Origin: Kaistella yonginensis
GTDB lineage: Bacteria > Bacteroidota > Bacteroidia > Flavobacteriales > Weeksellaceae
Length of the DNA stretch: 46,822 bases
Direction of reading: 5' to 3'
NCBI RefSeq assembly: GCF_030409525.1
Contig: NZ_JAUFQB010000004.1
Coordinates: 82,253 to 129,074, forward strand
Part shown: piece after piece, positions 1 through 7,851 of the stretch
Layout: every line of letters starts with the position of its first letter
Position numbering within the stretch: position 1 is the first letter of the stretch
Program-made: the position numbers and the translations under genes
Notes under the pieces: model-generated
Seen by the model: the letters and a program-made list of their open reading frames with translations, nothing else
The model's database searches: none
What the model was told of the DNA's origin: nothing

Positions 1-61
1 GATCAGTCCCGCTTTCCACTGTATCCCGCCGAGGCGGGGATGCCGCTCCCATCGGGGCTAG
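1..61 (-). repeat. Dispersed hairpin repeat, copy A
   Basis: GC-rich block at the window edge in AT-rich surroundings. Read on the minus strand it runs TAGCCCCGAT, GGCATCC, then a short GC hairpin (25-30 with 33-38), then GATACAGTGGAAAGCGGG. The same frame of conserved flanks around a different hairpin occurs at 20993-21078 in the opposite orientation. It may continue beyond base 1. The rest of the intergenic stretch (62-274, downstream of prmC) holds a GC-rich imperfect palindrome near 107-127 and a short TTTGCAT tandem near 138-150. No gene is visible there. Confidence 0.6.
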
Positions 62-274
62 AACAACTGGTAGTTTTTTATACATAAAATTTTAAAAAAA
101 CTTATCGGCGCTCGCTTCGCTCGCGCCCCCCAAAAAATTTGCATTTTGCATTTTATAAAAGTTTTCCGTGTCGCAATTATTACTTTGTCAAATTTTTCCG
201 AAAATCGTCTTTTCAAAACCTAATCGGCAATCACCTCGATTGAAAAACAATATTTTTTTAAATTGCCATGCTAA

Positions 275-1135
275 CTACCCCTTTCTGCCAACAACAAATC
301 GCTCATTTCCAGACAAATCTTTTAACAATTCAACGTCAGATAAAACATCCACAAACAAGTCCCGAGTTTCTTTTCCTAATTTCTGGTTGATTTCTAAATA
401 AACCATTCCCTTTTCAGCCAAGTAATTTTTACAATCTTTGGCAATTTTTTCGTAAAAAATTAAAGCATTTGAAGTCGGAGAAAACAACGCCATTTTCGGC
501 TCAAATTCCTTTACAGAATCAGCAATTTCACTTTCTTCCTGCCTTCCAATATAAGGTGGATTAGAAATGATGACATCATATTTTTCCGTCAAATTGTTAT
601 TCAAATAATCTTGCTGAATAAAATGAATTTCAACTTCATGAAAATCTGCATTTTTCTGCGCCATTTCCAATGCTTTTTCCGAAAAATCAATTGCTGTAAT
701 TTCCGCATTAGGAAAATATTTCTTTAATACAATCGGAATAATCCCAGAACCCGTTCCAATATCCAATATCTTAAATCCTGAATCTTGCATCTTGAATCTT
801 GCATCTTGAATCTTTTGAATCGCCAGTTCTAAAAGCTCTTCCGTCTCAGGTCTTGGAATAAGAACATGTTCGTCCACAAAGAATTTCAAGCCATAAAATT
901 CCGTTTCACCTAAAATTTGTTGATAGGGTTTACCTGATTTTAATTGATTGATTAAATTTTGAAGGTGAACAAAATGACTTTCTTCAATTTCTTTCGTCAG
1001 CACTTTACGCAATTCAAACCTATTAAAATTGGCAAGATGTTCCAGGAAAATTTCGAACAAAATAGAACTTTCCGAATCCGTATAAATTTCAGAAACTTCT
1101 TTTTTAAAATAAATTTTATATTCTTGTAAGGTCAT
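275..1135 (-). CDS. prmC: Peptide chain release factor N5-glutamine methyltransferase (PrmC/HemK)
   Basis: This enzyme methylates the Gln of the GGQ motif in class-1 release factors, using S-adenosylmethionine. The 286-residue length is normal. The N-terminal helical domain (about 1-100) leads to the conserved LIPRPETEEL stretch. The SAM-binding motif ILDIGTGSGIIPI follows, then the catalytic NPPYIG that contacts the target glutamine. Just before the SAM motif the linker is lengthened by an in-frame tandem DNA repeat (see 781-818). The gene points away from the NlpC/P60 gene. No clear TAnnTTTG element was found in front of it. The family is secure because NPPY plus the PrmC-type N-terminus separates it from other methyltransferases. 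Confidence 0.95.
   Translation of the reverse strand: MTLQEYKIYFKKEVSEIYTDSESSILFEIFLEHLANFNRFELRKVLTKEIEESHFVHLQNLINQLKSGKPYQQILGETEFYGLKFFVDEHVLIPRPETEELLELAIQKIQDARFKMQDSGFKILDIGTGSGIIPIVLKKYFPNAEITAIDFSEKALEMAQKNADFHEVEIHFIQQDYLNNNLTEKYDVIISNPPYIGRQEESEIADSVKEFEPKMALFSPTSNALIFYEKIAKDCKNYLAEKGMVYLEINQKLGKETRDLFVDVLSDVELLKDLSGNERFVVGRKG
781..818 (-). repeat. In-frame short tandem repeat inside prmC
   Basis: On the plus strand the unit AATCTTGCATCTTG occurs twice and then starts a third time. It is itself two near-identical heptamers (AATCTTG/CATCTTG). The reading frame stays open and the repeat encodes a linker (IQDARFKMQDSGFK) between the N-terminal domain and the SAM-binding core. Confidence 0.75.
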
Positions 1136-1275
1136 TGGATCGAATTCGGTTTTTTAGAATTTTAAATATAGAATCTTTTTTTGAAATGGAATGAAAACGA
1201 GTACAGAAATCTTTATAAAACGTTGACGTTAAAGGAAAATCAAATTTATTTAAAGAAGAATTTGAATATTTTCCT

Positions 1276-1283
1276 TATTTTTG
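1276..1283 (+). promoter_or_regulatory. -7 promoter element (TATTTTTG)
   Basis: A match to the Bacteroidota -7 consensus TAnnTTTG, ending 20 bases before the ATG at 1304. It supports the downstream start over the longer in-frame ORF from 1181. No well-spaced -33 TTG was seen. Confidence 0.5.
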
Positions 1284-1303
1284 AAAAATTAGTAAATTTA
1301 AAA

Positions 1304-1840
1304 ATGAGAAACGCCTTATTTGCAATACTTGCAATGCTATTTTTAGTCTCTTGCGGAACTTCAAAAAAAGTGGTTAAACGATCAATTCCCACCAAAACCG
1401 TTGCGAAAACAGCTAATCTAAAAACGCTAGACTCCAATTTTTCAGGAAACGTCAACTCAGCAATAAAAGAAATTCTAAAAGATGCTGAAAAATATCTTGG
1501 TGCTCCTTACAAATATGGCGGGAATACTTCTTCTGGCTTCGATTGTTCAGGTTTTACCGTTAAAGTTTTCGATGAAAATAACACCAAACTTCCACGCCGT
1601 TCGGAAGACCAGTCGAATACAGGAAAATCAATTTCGATTAAAGAAACAAAACCTGGAGATCTTTTATTTTTTGCTACTGCAGGAGGTAGCAAAGTTACTC
1701 ACGTCGGAATCGTGCACGATATAGGAAATGACGGAGAAGTCAAATTTATCCACGCCTCAACTTCAAAAGGAGTGATTATTTCTTCCCTCAACGAAAAATA
1801 TTGGAACAAAGCATACCTTTTCGCACGCAGAGTTTTGTAA
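1304..1840 (+). CDS. NlpC/P60 family peptidoglycan hydrolase lipoprotein
   Basis: Predicted cell-wall endopeptidase of 178 residues, anchored as a lipoprotein. I chose the ATG at 1304 because it gives a clean lipoprotein signal (MRNALFAILAMLFLVSC, lipidated Cys17) and lies just after a TAnnTTTG element. The frame is open back to 1181, but that extension has no signal character. The NlpC/P60 domain fills about residues 52-178. It has the catalytic Cys in GFDCSGF (about Cys81), the first His in THVGIVHD and a further polar residue around FIHAST. The family cleaves peptide cross-links such as D-gamma-glutamyl-diaminopimelate bonds; the exact bond here is unknown. dapD starts 40 bases downstream and may be co-transcribed. 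Confidence 0.9.
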   Translation: MRNALFAILAMLFLVSCGTSKKVVKRSIPTKTVAKTANLKTLDSNFSGNVNSAIKEILKDAEKYLGAPYKYGGNTSSGFDCSGFTVKVFDENNTKLPRRSEDQSNTGKSISIKETKPGDLLFFATAGGSKVTHVGIVHDIGNDGEVKFIHASTSKGVIISSLNEKYWNKAYLFARRVL

Positions 1841-1880
1841 ATTTACAATTATTCAAAAAAAAATTAAAATAAAATCAAAA

Positions 1881-2693
1881 ATGACATTACAAGAAACGAT
1901 AGAAAATATTTGGGACAACCGAGAATTATTGCACACCGAAGACAGCGGTAAAAGCATCAGAGAAGTAATCCGACAATTAGATTTGGGTGAACTTCGCGTT
2001 GCAGAACCTACAGAAAATGGCTGGAAAGTAAACGAATGGGTGAAAAAAGCAGTGGTAATGTATTTCCCAATTCAAAAAATGGAAACCATTGAAGTTGGTC
2101 CTTTTGAGTTTCATGATAAAATGCCATTGAAAAGAAATTATGCAGAAAAAGGGGTGAGAGTCGTTCCACACGCAGTTGCAAGAGAAGGAGCGTACATTGC
2201 TTCAGGAGTTATTTTGATGCCATCTTACGTAAATATTGGTGCTTATGTAGATTCTGGAACCATGGTTGATACTTGGGCGACGGTTGGAAGTTGTGCGCAA
2301 ATTGGCAAAAATGTACATTTAAGTGGAGGAGTAGGAATTGGTGGCGTTTTAGAACCGCTTCAAGCAGCACCCGTTATTATTGAAGACGACGTTTTCGTAG
2401 GTTCAAGATGCATCGTTGTAGAAGGAGTTCACGTAGAAAAAGAAGCAGTTTTGGGAGCCAATGTAGTTTTGACGGCTTCTACGAAAATCATCGATGTTAC
2501 GGGAGAAAATCCTGTGGAGATAAAAGGCAGAGTTCCGTCAAGATCTGTTGTAATTCCGGGAAGTTATACCAAGAAATTTCCTGCAGGAGAATATCAAGTT
2601 CCGTGTGCATTGATTATTGGGCAAAGAAAAGAATCTACCGACAAAAAAACCTCTTTGAATGATGCTTTACGAGAAAATAATGTTTCTGTATAA
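1881..2693 (+). CDS. dapD: 2,3,4,5-tetrahydropyridine-2,6-dicarboxylate N-succinyltransferase
   Basis: Catalyses the succinyl-CoA-dependent step of the succinylase branch of lysine/diaminopimelate synthesis in the cytoplasm. The 270-residue length matches the family. After an N-terminal alpha domain the protein shows the left-handed beta-helix hexapeptide pattern (for example IASGVILMPSYVNIGAYVDS and VGSCAQIGKNVHLSGGVGIG). The family-typical GGVLEPLQAAPVIIEDDVFVG follows. The C-terminal part includes SVVIPGSYTKKFPAG. The product feeds peptidoglycan precursor supply, which fits with the preceding cell-wall hydrolase, although the pairing may be chance. The assignment is confident. Confidence 0.96.
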   Translation: MTLQETIENIWDNRELLHTEDSGKSIREVIRQLDLGELRVAEPTENGWKVNEWVKKAVVMYFPIQKMETIEVGPFEFHDKMPLKRNYAEKGVRVVPHAVAREGAYIASGVILMPSYVNIGAYVDSGTMVDTWATVGSCAQIGKNVHLSGGVGIGGVLEPLQAAPVIIEDDVFVGSRCIVVEGVHVEKEAVLGANVVLTASTKIIDVTGENPVEIKGRVPSRSVVIPGSYTKKFPAGEYQVPCALIIGQRKESTDKKTSLNDALRENNVSV

Positions 2694-2714
2694 TCAAAAT
2701 ATTTCTAAATTATT

Positions 2715-3884
2715 TTGAAAGATAAATTCTTAAAAATCATTTCAAATCCCAAATTCATTTTTGGGATTTATCTGATTGTTTCCGTTGCTTCCGCGATTGC
2801 GAAATATCTGGGAGGACCTTTGAAATACAATAATTATTTAATTTTCAAAAAAGTTTTCTACAATACTTTAGATCAGAAAAATATTTACCTTTTAAACCCA
2901 GATTTTCATTTTGATTCTAATCATTATGGCGTGTTTTTCAGCGTTCTTATTGCGCCTTTTGCGCTTTTACCAGATTGGTTGGGTATGATTTTGTGGAATA
3001 TTGCCAATACTTTGGTTTTCCTTTTTGCCATTCACAAATTGCCATTTTCTACTGCTAAAAAAGCGTTTTTTGCTTGGCTTTGTTTACAAGAATTCATCAC
3101 TGCAGCAGTAAGTTTGCAGTTTAATATTGCATTAACAGGTTTGCTAATGCTTTCTGCAGTTTATATTTACGAGCGCAAAGAAACGCAATCTGCAATCTCG
3201 ATTATGATTGGTTTTTTTGTAAAATTATACGGAATTGCCGGACTTTCAGCGTTCTTTTTTGTTAAAAATAAATGGAAATTCATTCTATCATTAATTGGTG
3301 CAGGAGTTTTATTGATCATTTTACCGATGCTCATTTCCAGTCCACATTTCGGAATTCAGTCTTATGCAGATTGGTTTCAATCGTTATCAGAAAAAAATTC
3401 TTCCAATCAAGTTTTGGGGAACCGACAAGATTATTCTTTGATGGGAATTGTGAGACGTGTTTTGGGAGATGCATCTATTTCTAATCTTACCTTTTTACTT
3501 CCCGGAATGGCGGTTTTCGCATTGCCTTATTTAAGAATTAAACAATACAAAAATCTTCCTTTTCAATTGATGATTTTGGCTTCTACGCTTTTGTTCATCG
3601 TGCTTTTCAGTTCAGGTTCAGAATCTCCAACGTACATTATCGCAGTTGCAGGAGTGATGATTTGGTTTTTGATGCAAAAGAAAAAAAGTGCACTTGATAT
3701 TGGACTTTTAATTTTTGTCATCATTTTAACGTGCTTTTCTTTTTCAGATTTGTTTCCACAATTCATTAAAGATGAATATATCATGAAATATTCTCTAAAA
3801 GCATTACCTTGTTGCATCGTTTGGTTTCGGGTTATTTATGAATTGATGACCAAAGATTTTGAAAAAGATTATCAATTAGACTAA
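2715..3884 (+). CDS. Multi-pass membrane protein, GT87-like (DUF2029) glycosyltransferase
   Basis: A 389-residue integral membrane protein with about ten hydrophobic segments. The first starts within 20 residues of the N-terminus (FIFGIYLIVSVASAIAKYLGG). The acidic loop after it (NPDFHFDSNHYGVFF) and the overall topology resemble GT-C fold polyprenyl-phosphate-dependent mannosyltransferases of the GT87/DUF2029 type. I assign this from topology and the two following glycosyltransferases, not from a decisive motif. The start codon is TTG at 2715, chosen because it includes the first membrane segment. The first ATG inside would remove conserved-looking membrane sequence. The gene may build a surface glycan or glycolipid with 4030-6063. 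Confidence 0.65.
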   Translation: MKDKFLKIISNPKFIFGIYLIVSVASAIAKYLGGPLKYNNYLIFKKVFYNTLDQKNIYLLNPDFHFDSNHYGVFFSVLIAPFALLPDWLGMILWNIANTLVFLFAIHKLPFSTAKKAFFAWLCLQEFITAAVSLQFNIALTGLLMLSAVYIYERKETQSAISIMIGFFVKLYGIAGLSAFFFVKNKWKFILSLIGAGVLLIILPMLISSPHFGIQSYADWFQSLSEKNSSNQVLGNRQDYSLMGIVRRVLGDASISNLTFLLPGMAVFALPYLRIKQYKNLPFQLMILASTLLFIVLFSSGSESPTYIIAVAGVMIWFLMQKKKSALDIGLLIFVIILTCFSFSDLFPQFIKDEYIMKYSLKALPCCIVWFRVIYELMTKDFEKDYQLD

Positions 3885-3924
3885 AATAATTTAGACCTTA
3901 TAAAATTTTTATTAATTAATTTTC

Positions 3925-4027
3925 TTCAACCATTGCTAAGTGAAACGCCTTTGCGAACAAAAAAAAAAGTACGAAAAACATTATATTTGTAAAGAAAATC
4001 CTTGCGTTTCTTTGCGTTAAAAACAAC
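3925..4027 (+). repeat. CTTTGCG-type dispersed repeat, copy 1
   Basis: Contains the core GCTAAGTGAAACGCCTTTGC and ends in TTGCGTTTCTTTGCGTTAAAA. A 26-base block at 3930-3955 is identical to 11979-12004, and a diverged copy lies at 7741-7832. It sits directly in front of the glycosyltransferase gene at 4030, in the same orientation relative to the downstream gene as the other two copies. Confidence 0.75.
3982..3989 (+). promoter_or_regulatory. -7 promoter element (TATATTTG) inside repeat copy 1
   Basis: A perfect TAnnTTTG within the dispersed repeat, 40 bases ahead of the GTG start at 4030. The corresponding part of the copy at 11836-12070 has lost it. The repeat copy may therefore act as a promoter for the glycosyltransferase gene. 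Confidence 0.4.
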
Positions 4028-4029
4028 AA

Positions 4030-4959
4030 GTGAAAAAAATCTCCATCATTATTCCTGCTCACAACGAAGAGCAAAATGTCGCTTTAATTCATCAAAGAAT
4101 TAAGGAAGTTTTTTCTACGCTCGAAAATTATCGGTTCGAAATTATTTTTGTGAATGATGGAAGCAGAGATCAAACTCAAGCCAAAATTGAAGAATTATCC
4201 CAACAATTTGAAGAAATAAAATACATAGAATTTTCCCGAAATTTCGGACATCAACCTGCCGTGAAAGCCGGAATGGACGCATCTAACGCTAATGCAATAA
4301 TTTCTATGGATGCAGATTTGCAACATCCGCCAGAATTAATCCCAGAATTGATTAAAAAATGGGAAGAAGGTTTTGATATAGTTTATACAATCAGAACGTA
4401 TCCCAAACAAATTTCAAAATTTAAAAGAAAAACTTCTTCACTTTATTATAAATTTTTGGCGAGTATTTCAGATGTAAATCTTCGTGAAGGAGGCGGTTCA
4501 GATTTTAGATTGATGGATTCTTCGGTAGTTGATGTGGTGCGAAATATGAATGAAGCGGATATTTTCCTCCGCGGACTTTCAAATTGGATGGGTTTCAAAC
4601 AAACCGGAATCAGTTTCACAGCAGGAGAAAGAGCCAGTGGAGAAAGCAGTTATGACCTCCAAAAAATGATGAAGTTTGCATTTACAGGAATTACGGCATT
4701 CAGCGTAAAACCTTTATATTTAGCGGCTTATCTTGGATTTATTTTTTCAATTTTGTCTGTTTTTGGTTACGGAATTTATGTGGTTCATTCATTTGTGACA
4801 AAAACTGAAATTTCTGGTTGGGCTTCTTTAATAATGACAGTCGTATTTTTCGGTGGTTTGCAATTGATTATTCTTGGAATCATCGGAATTTATTTGGGAA
4901 AAATCTTCAAGCAAGTGAAAGAAAGACCGAATTACATCATCAGAAGTAAAAATTTTTAG
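4030..4959 (+). CDS. Family 2 glycosyltransferase with two C-terminal membrane segments
   Basis: A 309-residue inverting GT2 enzyme of the polyprenol-phosphate sugar transferase type (DPM1/ArnC/GtrB-like). It has the N-terminal nucleotide-sugar entry ISIIIPAHNEEQN, the FVNDGSRD motif and the DxD metal site in SMDADLQHPPELIPEL. Two membrane helices lie near 233-260 and 268-300, and the protein ends with a basic tail. It probably moves a sugar from a nucleotide to a lipid carrier at the inner face of the membrane. GTG is the start. The next gene begins 4 bases after its stop, so the two are co-transcribed. The sugar and the acceptor cannot be read from the sequence. Confidence 0.9.
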   Translation: MKKISIIIPAHNEEQNVALIHQRIKEVFSTLENYRFEIIFVNDGSRDQTQAKIEELSQQFEEIKYIEFSRNFGHQPAVKAGMDASNANAIISMDADLQHPPELIPELIKKWEEGFDIVYTIRTYPKQISKFKRKTSSLYYKFLASISDVNLREGGGSDFRLMDSSVVDVVRNMNEADIFLRGLSNWMGFKQTGISFTAGERASGESSYDLQKMMKFAFTGITAFSVKPLYLAAYLGFIFSILSVFGYGIYVVHSFVTKTEISGWASLIMTVVFFGGLQLIILGIIGIYLGKIFKQVKERPNYIIRSKNF

Positions 4960-4962
4960 AAG

Positions 4963-6063
4963 ATGCGAATTGCTTTTGATGGGAAACGTTTTTTCAATAA
5001 TAGTTCTGGTTTAGGTAACTATTCACGGGATTTGGTGAGAATTCTCGCTACTTATTTTCCAGAAAATGAATATATACTTTTTAATAAAAACCAGTCTGAA
5101 AAAGGAAAGGAGATTCTCGAAATATCCAATGTTTCATTTGTAGAAACCACAAAAGGAAATTTTTCCCGGCAATTGAAAATGGGAAAGGACGCACAAGGTT
5201 TTGGTGCCGATATTTTCCATGGTTTATCGGGCGAACTTCCTTTAAAATGGACAGAAAAGCCCATCAAAAAAATCGTTACGATTCATGATTTGATTTTCAT
5301 GAGATTTCCGCAATATTATTCCTTTTTTGATCGCAGAATTCATTTATGGAAGTTTAAAAATGCTGTAAACCAAGCAGATTTGGTAATTGCTATTTCGGAG
5401 CAAACCAAAAAAGACATCATTCAATATTTAAAAATTTCTGAAGATAAAATTCGGGTGGTTTATCAAGGTTGTCACAGTGTTTTTAAAGAAAATCAAAGCG
5501 ATGAGTTTTTAATTAAAACAAAAGAAAAATTCAATTTACCCGAGAGATTTATTTTAAATGTAGGAACCATTGAAGCCAGAAAAAATCTTTTAAACATCGT
5601 AAAAGCAATTGATGGAACTGAAATTCCACTGGTCGTCATTGGAAAAAAGACCAAATATTTTAATACAATAAAAAAATATTTAGTTAAAATTAAAATCGAA
5701 GATCAAGTTCAGTTCCTTGAAAATGTTTCGATGGAGGAGTTGGCTGCGATTTACAAATTAGCAGATCTTTTCGTTTACCCAAGTTTGTTTGAAGGTTTTG
5801 GAATTCCTGTTATTGAATCTCTATTTTCTAAAACTCCAGTAATTACCAGTAATTTGAGTTGTCTTCCAGAAGCAGGTGGAGAAAATTCGATGTACGTAAA
5901 TCCGTATCAATTTGAAGACATAAAATCTAAAATTCTATTTCTTTGGAACAATGAATCCGAACGAAATCGCCGTGCAGAAAAGGGTTTAGAATTTGTGCAA
6001 AAATATAATGATGAAAATATTGCGGAGAATTTGATGAGGGTTTATCGGGAACTTGTGCAGTAA
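4963..6063 (+). CDS. Family 4 glycosyltransferase (GT-B fold)
   Basis: A 366-residue retaining GT4 enzyme. The N-terminal domain opens MRIAFDGKRFFNNSSGLGNYSRDL. The second, nucleotide-sugar-binding domain starts near RFILNVGTIEARKNL. It carries the GT4 signature LFVYPSLFEGFGIPVIESLFSK, where the EGFGIPVIE block contains the conserved ExxxxxxxE pair. It lies 3 bases after the GT2 gene, so the enzymes are likely consecutive in one surface-glycan or glycolipid pathway. No membrane segment is visible. Donor and acceptor are unknown. Confidence 0.9.
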   Translation: MRIAFDGKRFFNNSSGLGNYSRDLVRILATYFPENEYILFNKNQSEKGKEILEISNVSFVETTKGNFSRQLKMGKDAQGFGADIFHGLSGELPLKWTEKPIKKIVTIHDLIFMRFPQYYSFFDRRIHLWKFKNAVNQADLVIAISEQTKKDIIQYLKISEDKIRVVYQGCHSVFKENQSDEFLIKTKEKFNLPERFILNVGTIEARKNLLNIVKAIDGTEIPLVVIGKKTKYFNTIKKYLVKIKIEDQVQFLENVSMEELAAIYKLADLFVYPSLFEGFGIPVIESLFSKTPVITSNLSCLPEAGGENSMYVNPYQFEDIKSKILFLWNNESERNRRAEKGLEFVQKYNDENIAENLMRVYRELVQ

Positions 6064-6105
6064 ATAAAAAATATACTTCAATAGAAATTACTAATTATCA
6101 AGCAG

Positions 6106-6534
6106 ATGAAAACTATTTTATTTTTTACCTTATTTCTAATGTCAGCGCTTTTATATTCGCAGGATGAGAAGCAAAGATTCGAAAACACCCAAACCAAACA
6201 ATTGACTTCTAATGCTGCTTATAATACTGCCATTGACCAGATGCAGAGCAGTGCCGACAAGAATACCCAAGAAAAGATCAAACAGCTAGACGACCAATTC
6301 GAATTAAATTTCAGTGAAAAAGCAAAACTGGAAAATAAAATAAAATTGCTTCAGCAAAAGAAAAATCAAGCGGAAGATAAATTAACAAACGCGAAATCGG
6401 ACGCTGAAAAGGAAAAGTTTAGTGAAAAGATCGCAGACCTCATTCTTGATATCACCAAGATTAATAAGAAATTGGCAGACAATGAGATCGAATTAAAAAA
6501 TCTTCAGGAGTTGTTTAAAACATTGAATAAATAA
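6106..6534 (+). CDS. Small exported coiled-coil protein, unknown function
   Basis: 142 residues. It has a good Sec signal peptide (MKTILFFTLFLMSALLYSQ) with cleavage likely after YSQ. The rest is charged and strongly helical with heptad-like spacing of Leu/Ile from about residue 60 onward (many K/E/L/Q). A periplasmic coiled coil is expected. No domain was recognised. It lies 42 bases after the GT4 gene on the same strand and could be the last gene of that operon. The intergenic stretch beyond it begins the histidine operon control region. Confidence 0.75.
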   Translation: MKTILFFTLFLMSALLYSQDEKQRFENTQTKQLTSNAAYNTAIDQMQSSADKNTQEKIKQLDDQFELNFSEKAKLENKIKLLQQKKNQAEDKLTNAKSDAEKEKFSEKIADLILDITKINKKLADNEIELKNLQELFKTLNK

Positions 6535-6582
6535 TTTTAATCACTGTTTATTAGATGGTTACGATTTTATAAAAATTTTATC

Positions 6583-6614
6583 TTGCATGCCTTGTTTTTT
6601 TTAAGGTATATTTG
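6583..6614 (+). promoter_or_regulatory. Histidine operon promoter
   Basis: A -7 element TATATTTG (6607-6614) with a TTG at 6583-6585, 21 bases upstream, which is in the usual Bacteroidota spacing. Transcription would start near 6620, leaving about 11 bases before the leader peptide ATG at 6631. Confidence 0.7.
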
Positions 6615-6630
6615 CACCGTTATAAACAAC

Positions 6631-6675
6631 ATGAAAAATACAACCGCTTTATTCCATCATCATCATCTCATCTAA
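6631..6675 (+). CDS. Histidine operon leader peptide
   Basis: A 14-codon open frame, ATG to TAA, encoding MKNTTALFHHHHLI with four consecutive His codons (6655-6666, all CAT). It follows a promoter and precedes an intrinsic terminator 50 bases downstream and hisG 123 bases downstream. That is the classical layout of an amino-acid attenuator: ribosome stalling on His codons when charged tRNA-His is scarce would allow readthrough into the his genes. The peptide itself is not expected to have a function. It is a short frame, but its position and codon content make chance unlikely. Confidence 0.85.
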   Translation: MKNTTALFHHHHLI

Positions 6676-6750
6676 AGACGAGTTGATTTAATGTGGTCCA
6701 AAGTGACTTAAAATAATAAAAAACCGTCTGAGCAAAGACGGTTTTTTTTT
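6662..6750 (+). promoter_or_regulatory. His attenuator: alternative RNA structures
   Basis: Two competing foldings can be drawn. One hairpin pairs 6662-6669 (the last His codons and CTC) with 6680-6687 (GAGTTGAT, 7 of 8 pairs). Its loop holds AGACG (6676-6680), which can also pair with CGTCT (6725-6729), the left arm of the terminator, and so act as an anti-terminator. A ribosome held on the His codons would disrupt the first hairpin and favour readthrough. The pairing scheme is inferred by eye; only the leader peptide and the terminator are clear. Confidence 0.5.
6724..6750 (+). terminator. Intrinsic terminator of the his attenuator
   Basis: Stem CCGTCT (6724-6729) with AGACGG (6736-6741), loop GAGCAA, followed by nine T (6742-6750). 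It lies between the leader peptide and hisG, so it must be bypassed for the operon to be expressed. Confidence 0.85.
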
Positions 6751-6797
6751 GTGTTTCACATGAAGACATTTGTTCAGACCCATTCCCAAAACTGAAC

Positions 6798-7655
6798 ATG
6801 AACAAATTAAAAATTGCCCTTCAGAAAAGTGGCAGACTTAGCGAAAAATCCCTGGAACTTTTAAAAGAATGTGGCATCAAAATCCCCGATTTTAAAAGCA
6901 AACTTAAGAACTCAGCAACCAATTTTCCTCTTGAAATTCTTTTCCTTCGTGATGATGATATTCCAAAATATGTAGAACAAGGCATTGTAGATATTGGAAT
7001 TATCGGTGAAAATGAAGTTTTGGAACAGAACAAAAATGTGGACTTGGTAAGAAAACTGGGTTTTGCTAATTGCAGACTTTCATTGGCAATTCCAAAAGAC
7101 CAAGACTATTTAGATCTTAGCTTTTTCCAAGGAAAGAAAATTGCGACTTCTTATCCAACCATCGTTCAACATTATTTCAATCAGAACAATATTACTGCGG
7201 AAATCGTGGAGATTTCTGGTTCGGTAGAAATTGCGCCAAGCATCGGTTTAGCAGATACGATCGCCGATCTGGTGAGTTCTGGAAGCACGCTTTTACACAA
7301 TGGTTTGAAAGAAGTAGAGCAGGTTTTAACCAGTGAAGCGGTTTTAATTGCCAATCAAAATCTTCCCGAAGATATTTCCCTCCTCCTAGAATCTTTCCTG
7401 TTCCGAATTCAAGCCGTCATTAATTCCAGAGAGAACAAATATATTTTGTTGAACGCACCAAATGAATCCCTTGAGAAGATCATCGATATTTTACCCGGCA
7501 TGAAATCACCGACCGTTTTACCTCTTGCCGAATCTGGATGGAGTAGTATTCACTCCGTCGTTCGGGAAAATGAATTCTGGAAAATTATTGATGAATTAAA
7601 GAAATGTGGAGCCGAAGGAATACTGGTGATACCAATTGAAAAAATGGTTTTGTAG
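6798..7655 (+). CDS. hisG: ATP phosphoribosyltransferase
   Basis: First enzyme of histidine synthesis: ATP plus PRPP gives phosphoribosyl-ATP. At 285 residues it is the long, self-regulated form, with a C-terminal ACT-like regulatory domain (about 210-285). The short form instead needs HisZ. Visible features are the N-terminal LKIALQKSGRLSEKSLELL, the VDIGIIGENEVLE segment and the PRPP-binding-like DTIADLVSSGSTLLHNGL. The C-terminal domain should give allosteric feedback by histidine, a second control layer on top of the leader attenuator. It is the first structural gene of the operon. The 196 bases to hisD hold repeats and no terminator. Confidence 0.95.
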   Translation: MNKLKIALQKSGRLSEKSLELLKECGIKIPDFKSKLKNSATNFPLEILFLRDDDIPKYVEQGIVDIGIIGENEVLEQNKNVDLVRKLGFANCRLSLAIPKDQDYLDLSFFQGKKIATSYPTIVQHYFNQNNITAEIVEISGSVEIAPSIGLADTIADLVSSGSTLLHNGLKEVEQVLTSEAVLIANQNLPEDISLLLESFLFRIQAVINSRENKYILLNAPNESLEKIIDILPGMKSPTVLPLAESGWSSIHSVVRENEFWKIIDELKKCGAEGILVIPIEKMVL

Positions 7656-7660
7656 AAAGA

Positions 7661-7714
7661 TTAGACATGAGACAATTAGATGTTAGACATGAAACATTAG
7701 AATCTAATAATTAG
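7661..7714 (+). repeat. Degenerate short tandem repeat between hisG and hisD
   Basis: TTAGACATGA occurs at 7661-7670 and again at 7683-7692, interspersed with ATTAGA-like units. The low-complexity AT-rich stretch directly follows the hisG stop codon. It resembles the heptamer-based repeat inside prmC in style but not in sequence. Confidence 0.55.
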
Positions 7715-7740
7715 TAAAAAGTATAATGTACAATGTACTA

Positions 7741-7832
7741 AAAAAGGCAATACGCCTTCGCTGAGTCAAACGTCTTTGCAATCAATTGGTCAACAGAATA
7801 ATAAAATTCCTTAGCGTCTTTGCGTTAGAAAT
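7741..7832 (+). repeat. CTTTGCG-type dispersed repeat, copy 2
   Basis: A diverged copy: TTCGCTGAGTCAAACGTCTTTGC aligns with the core of the copies at 3925 and 11836, and the end (CCTTAGCGTCTTTGCGTTAG) aligns with their ends. It lies immediately upstream of hisD inside the his operon. Confidence 0.65.
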
Positions 7833-7851
7833 AAGTCCAAAAACAGTAAAC

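Noticed and set aside
168..401. Open frame of 77 codons opposite the end of prmC
   Set aside because: It is antisense to a well-recognised gene and its amino-acid pattern (NRQSPRLKNNIFLNCHANYP) is not protein-like.
1181..1303. N-terminal extension of the NlpC/P60 gene
   Set aside because: It contains no signal-like sequence and lies largely upstream of the -7 element. Starting at 1304 gives a normal lipoprotein signal.
2715..3884. GT87-like gene as part of a known O-antigen polymerase
   Set aside because: Topology alone does not separate polymerase from GT-C transferase. I kept only the broad assignment.
6655..6666. His-His-His-His run as a metal-binding or tag-like protein motif
   Set aside because: It lies in a 14-residue leader before a terminator and the his genes, so an attenuator explains it better.
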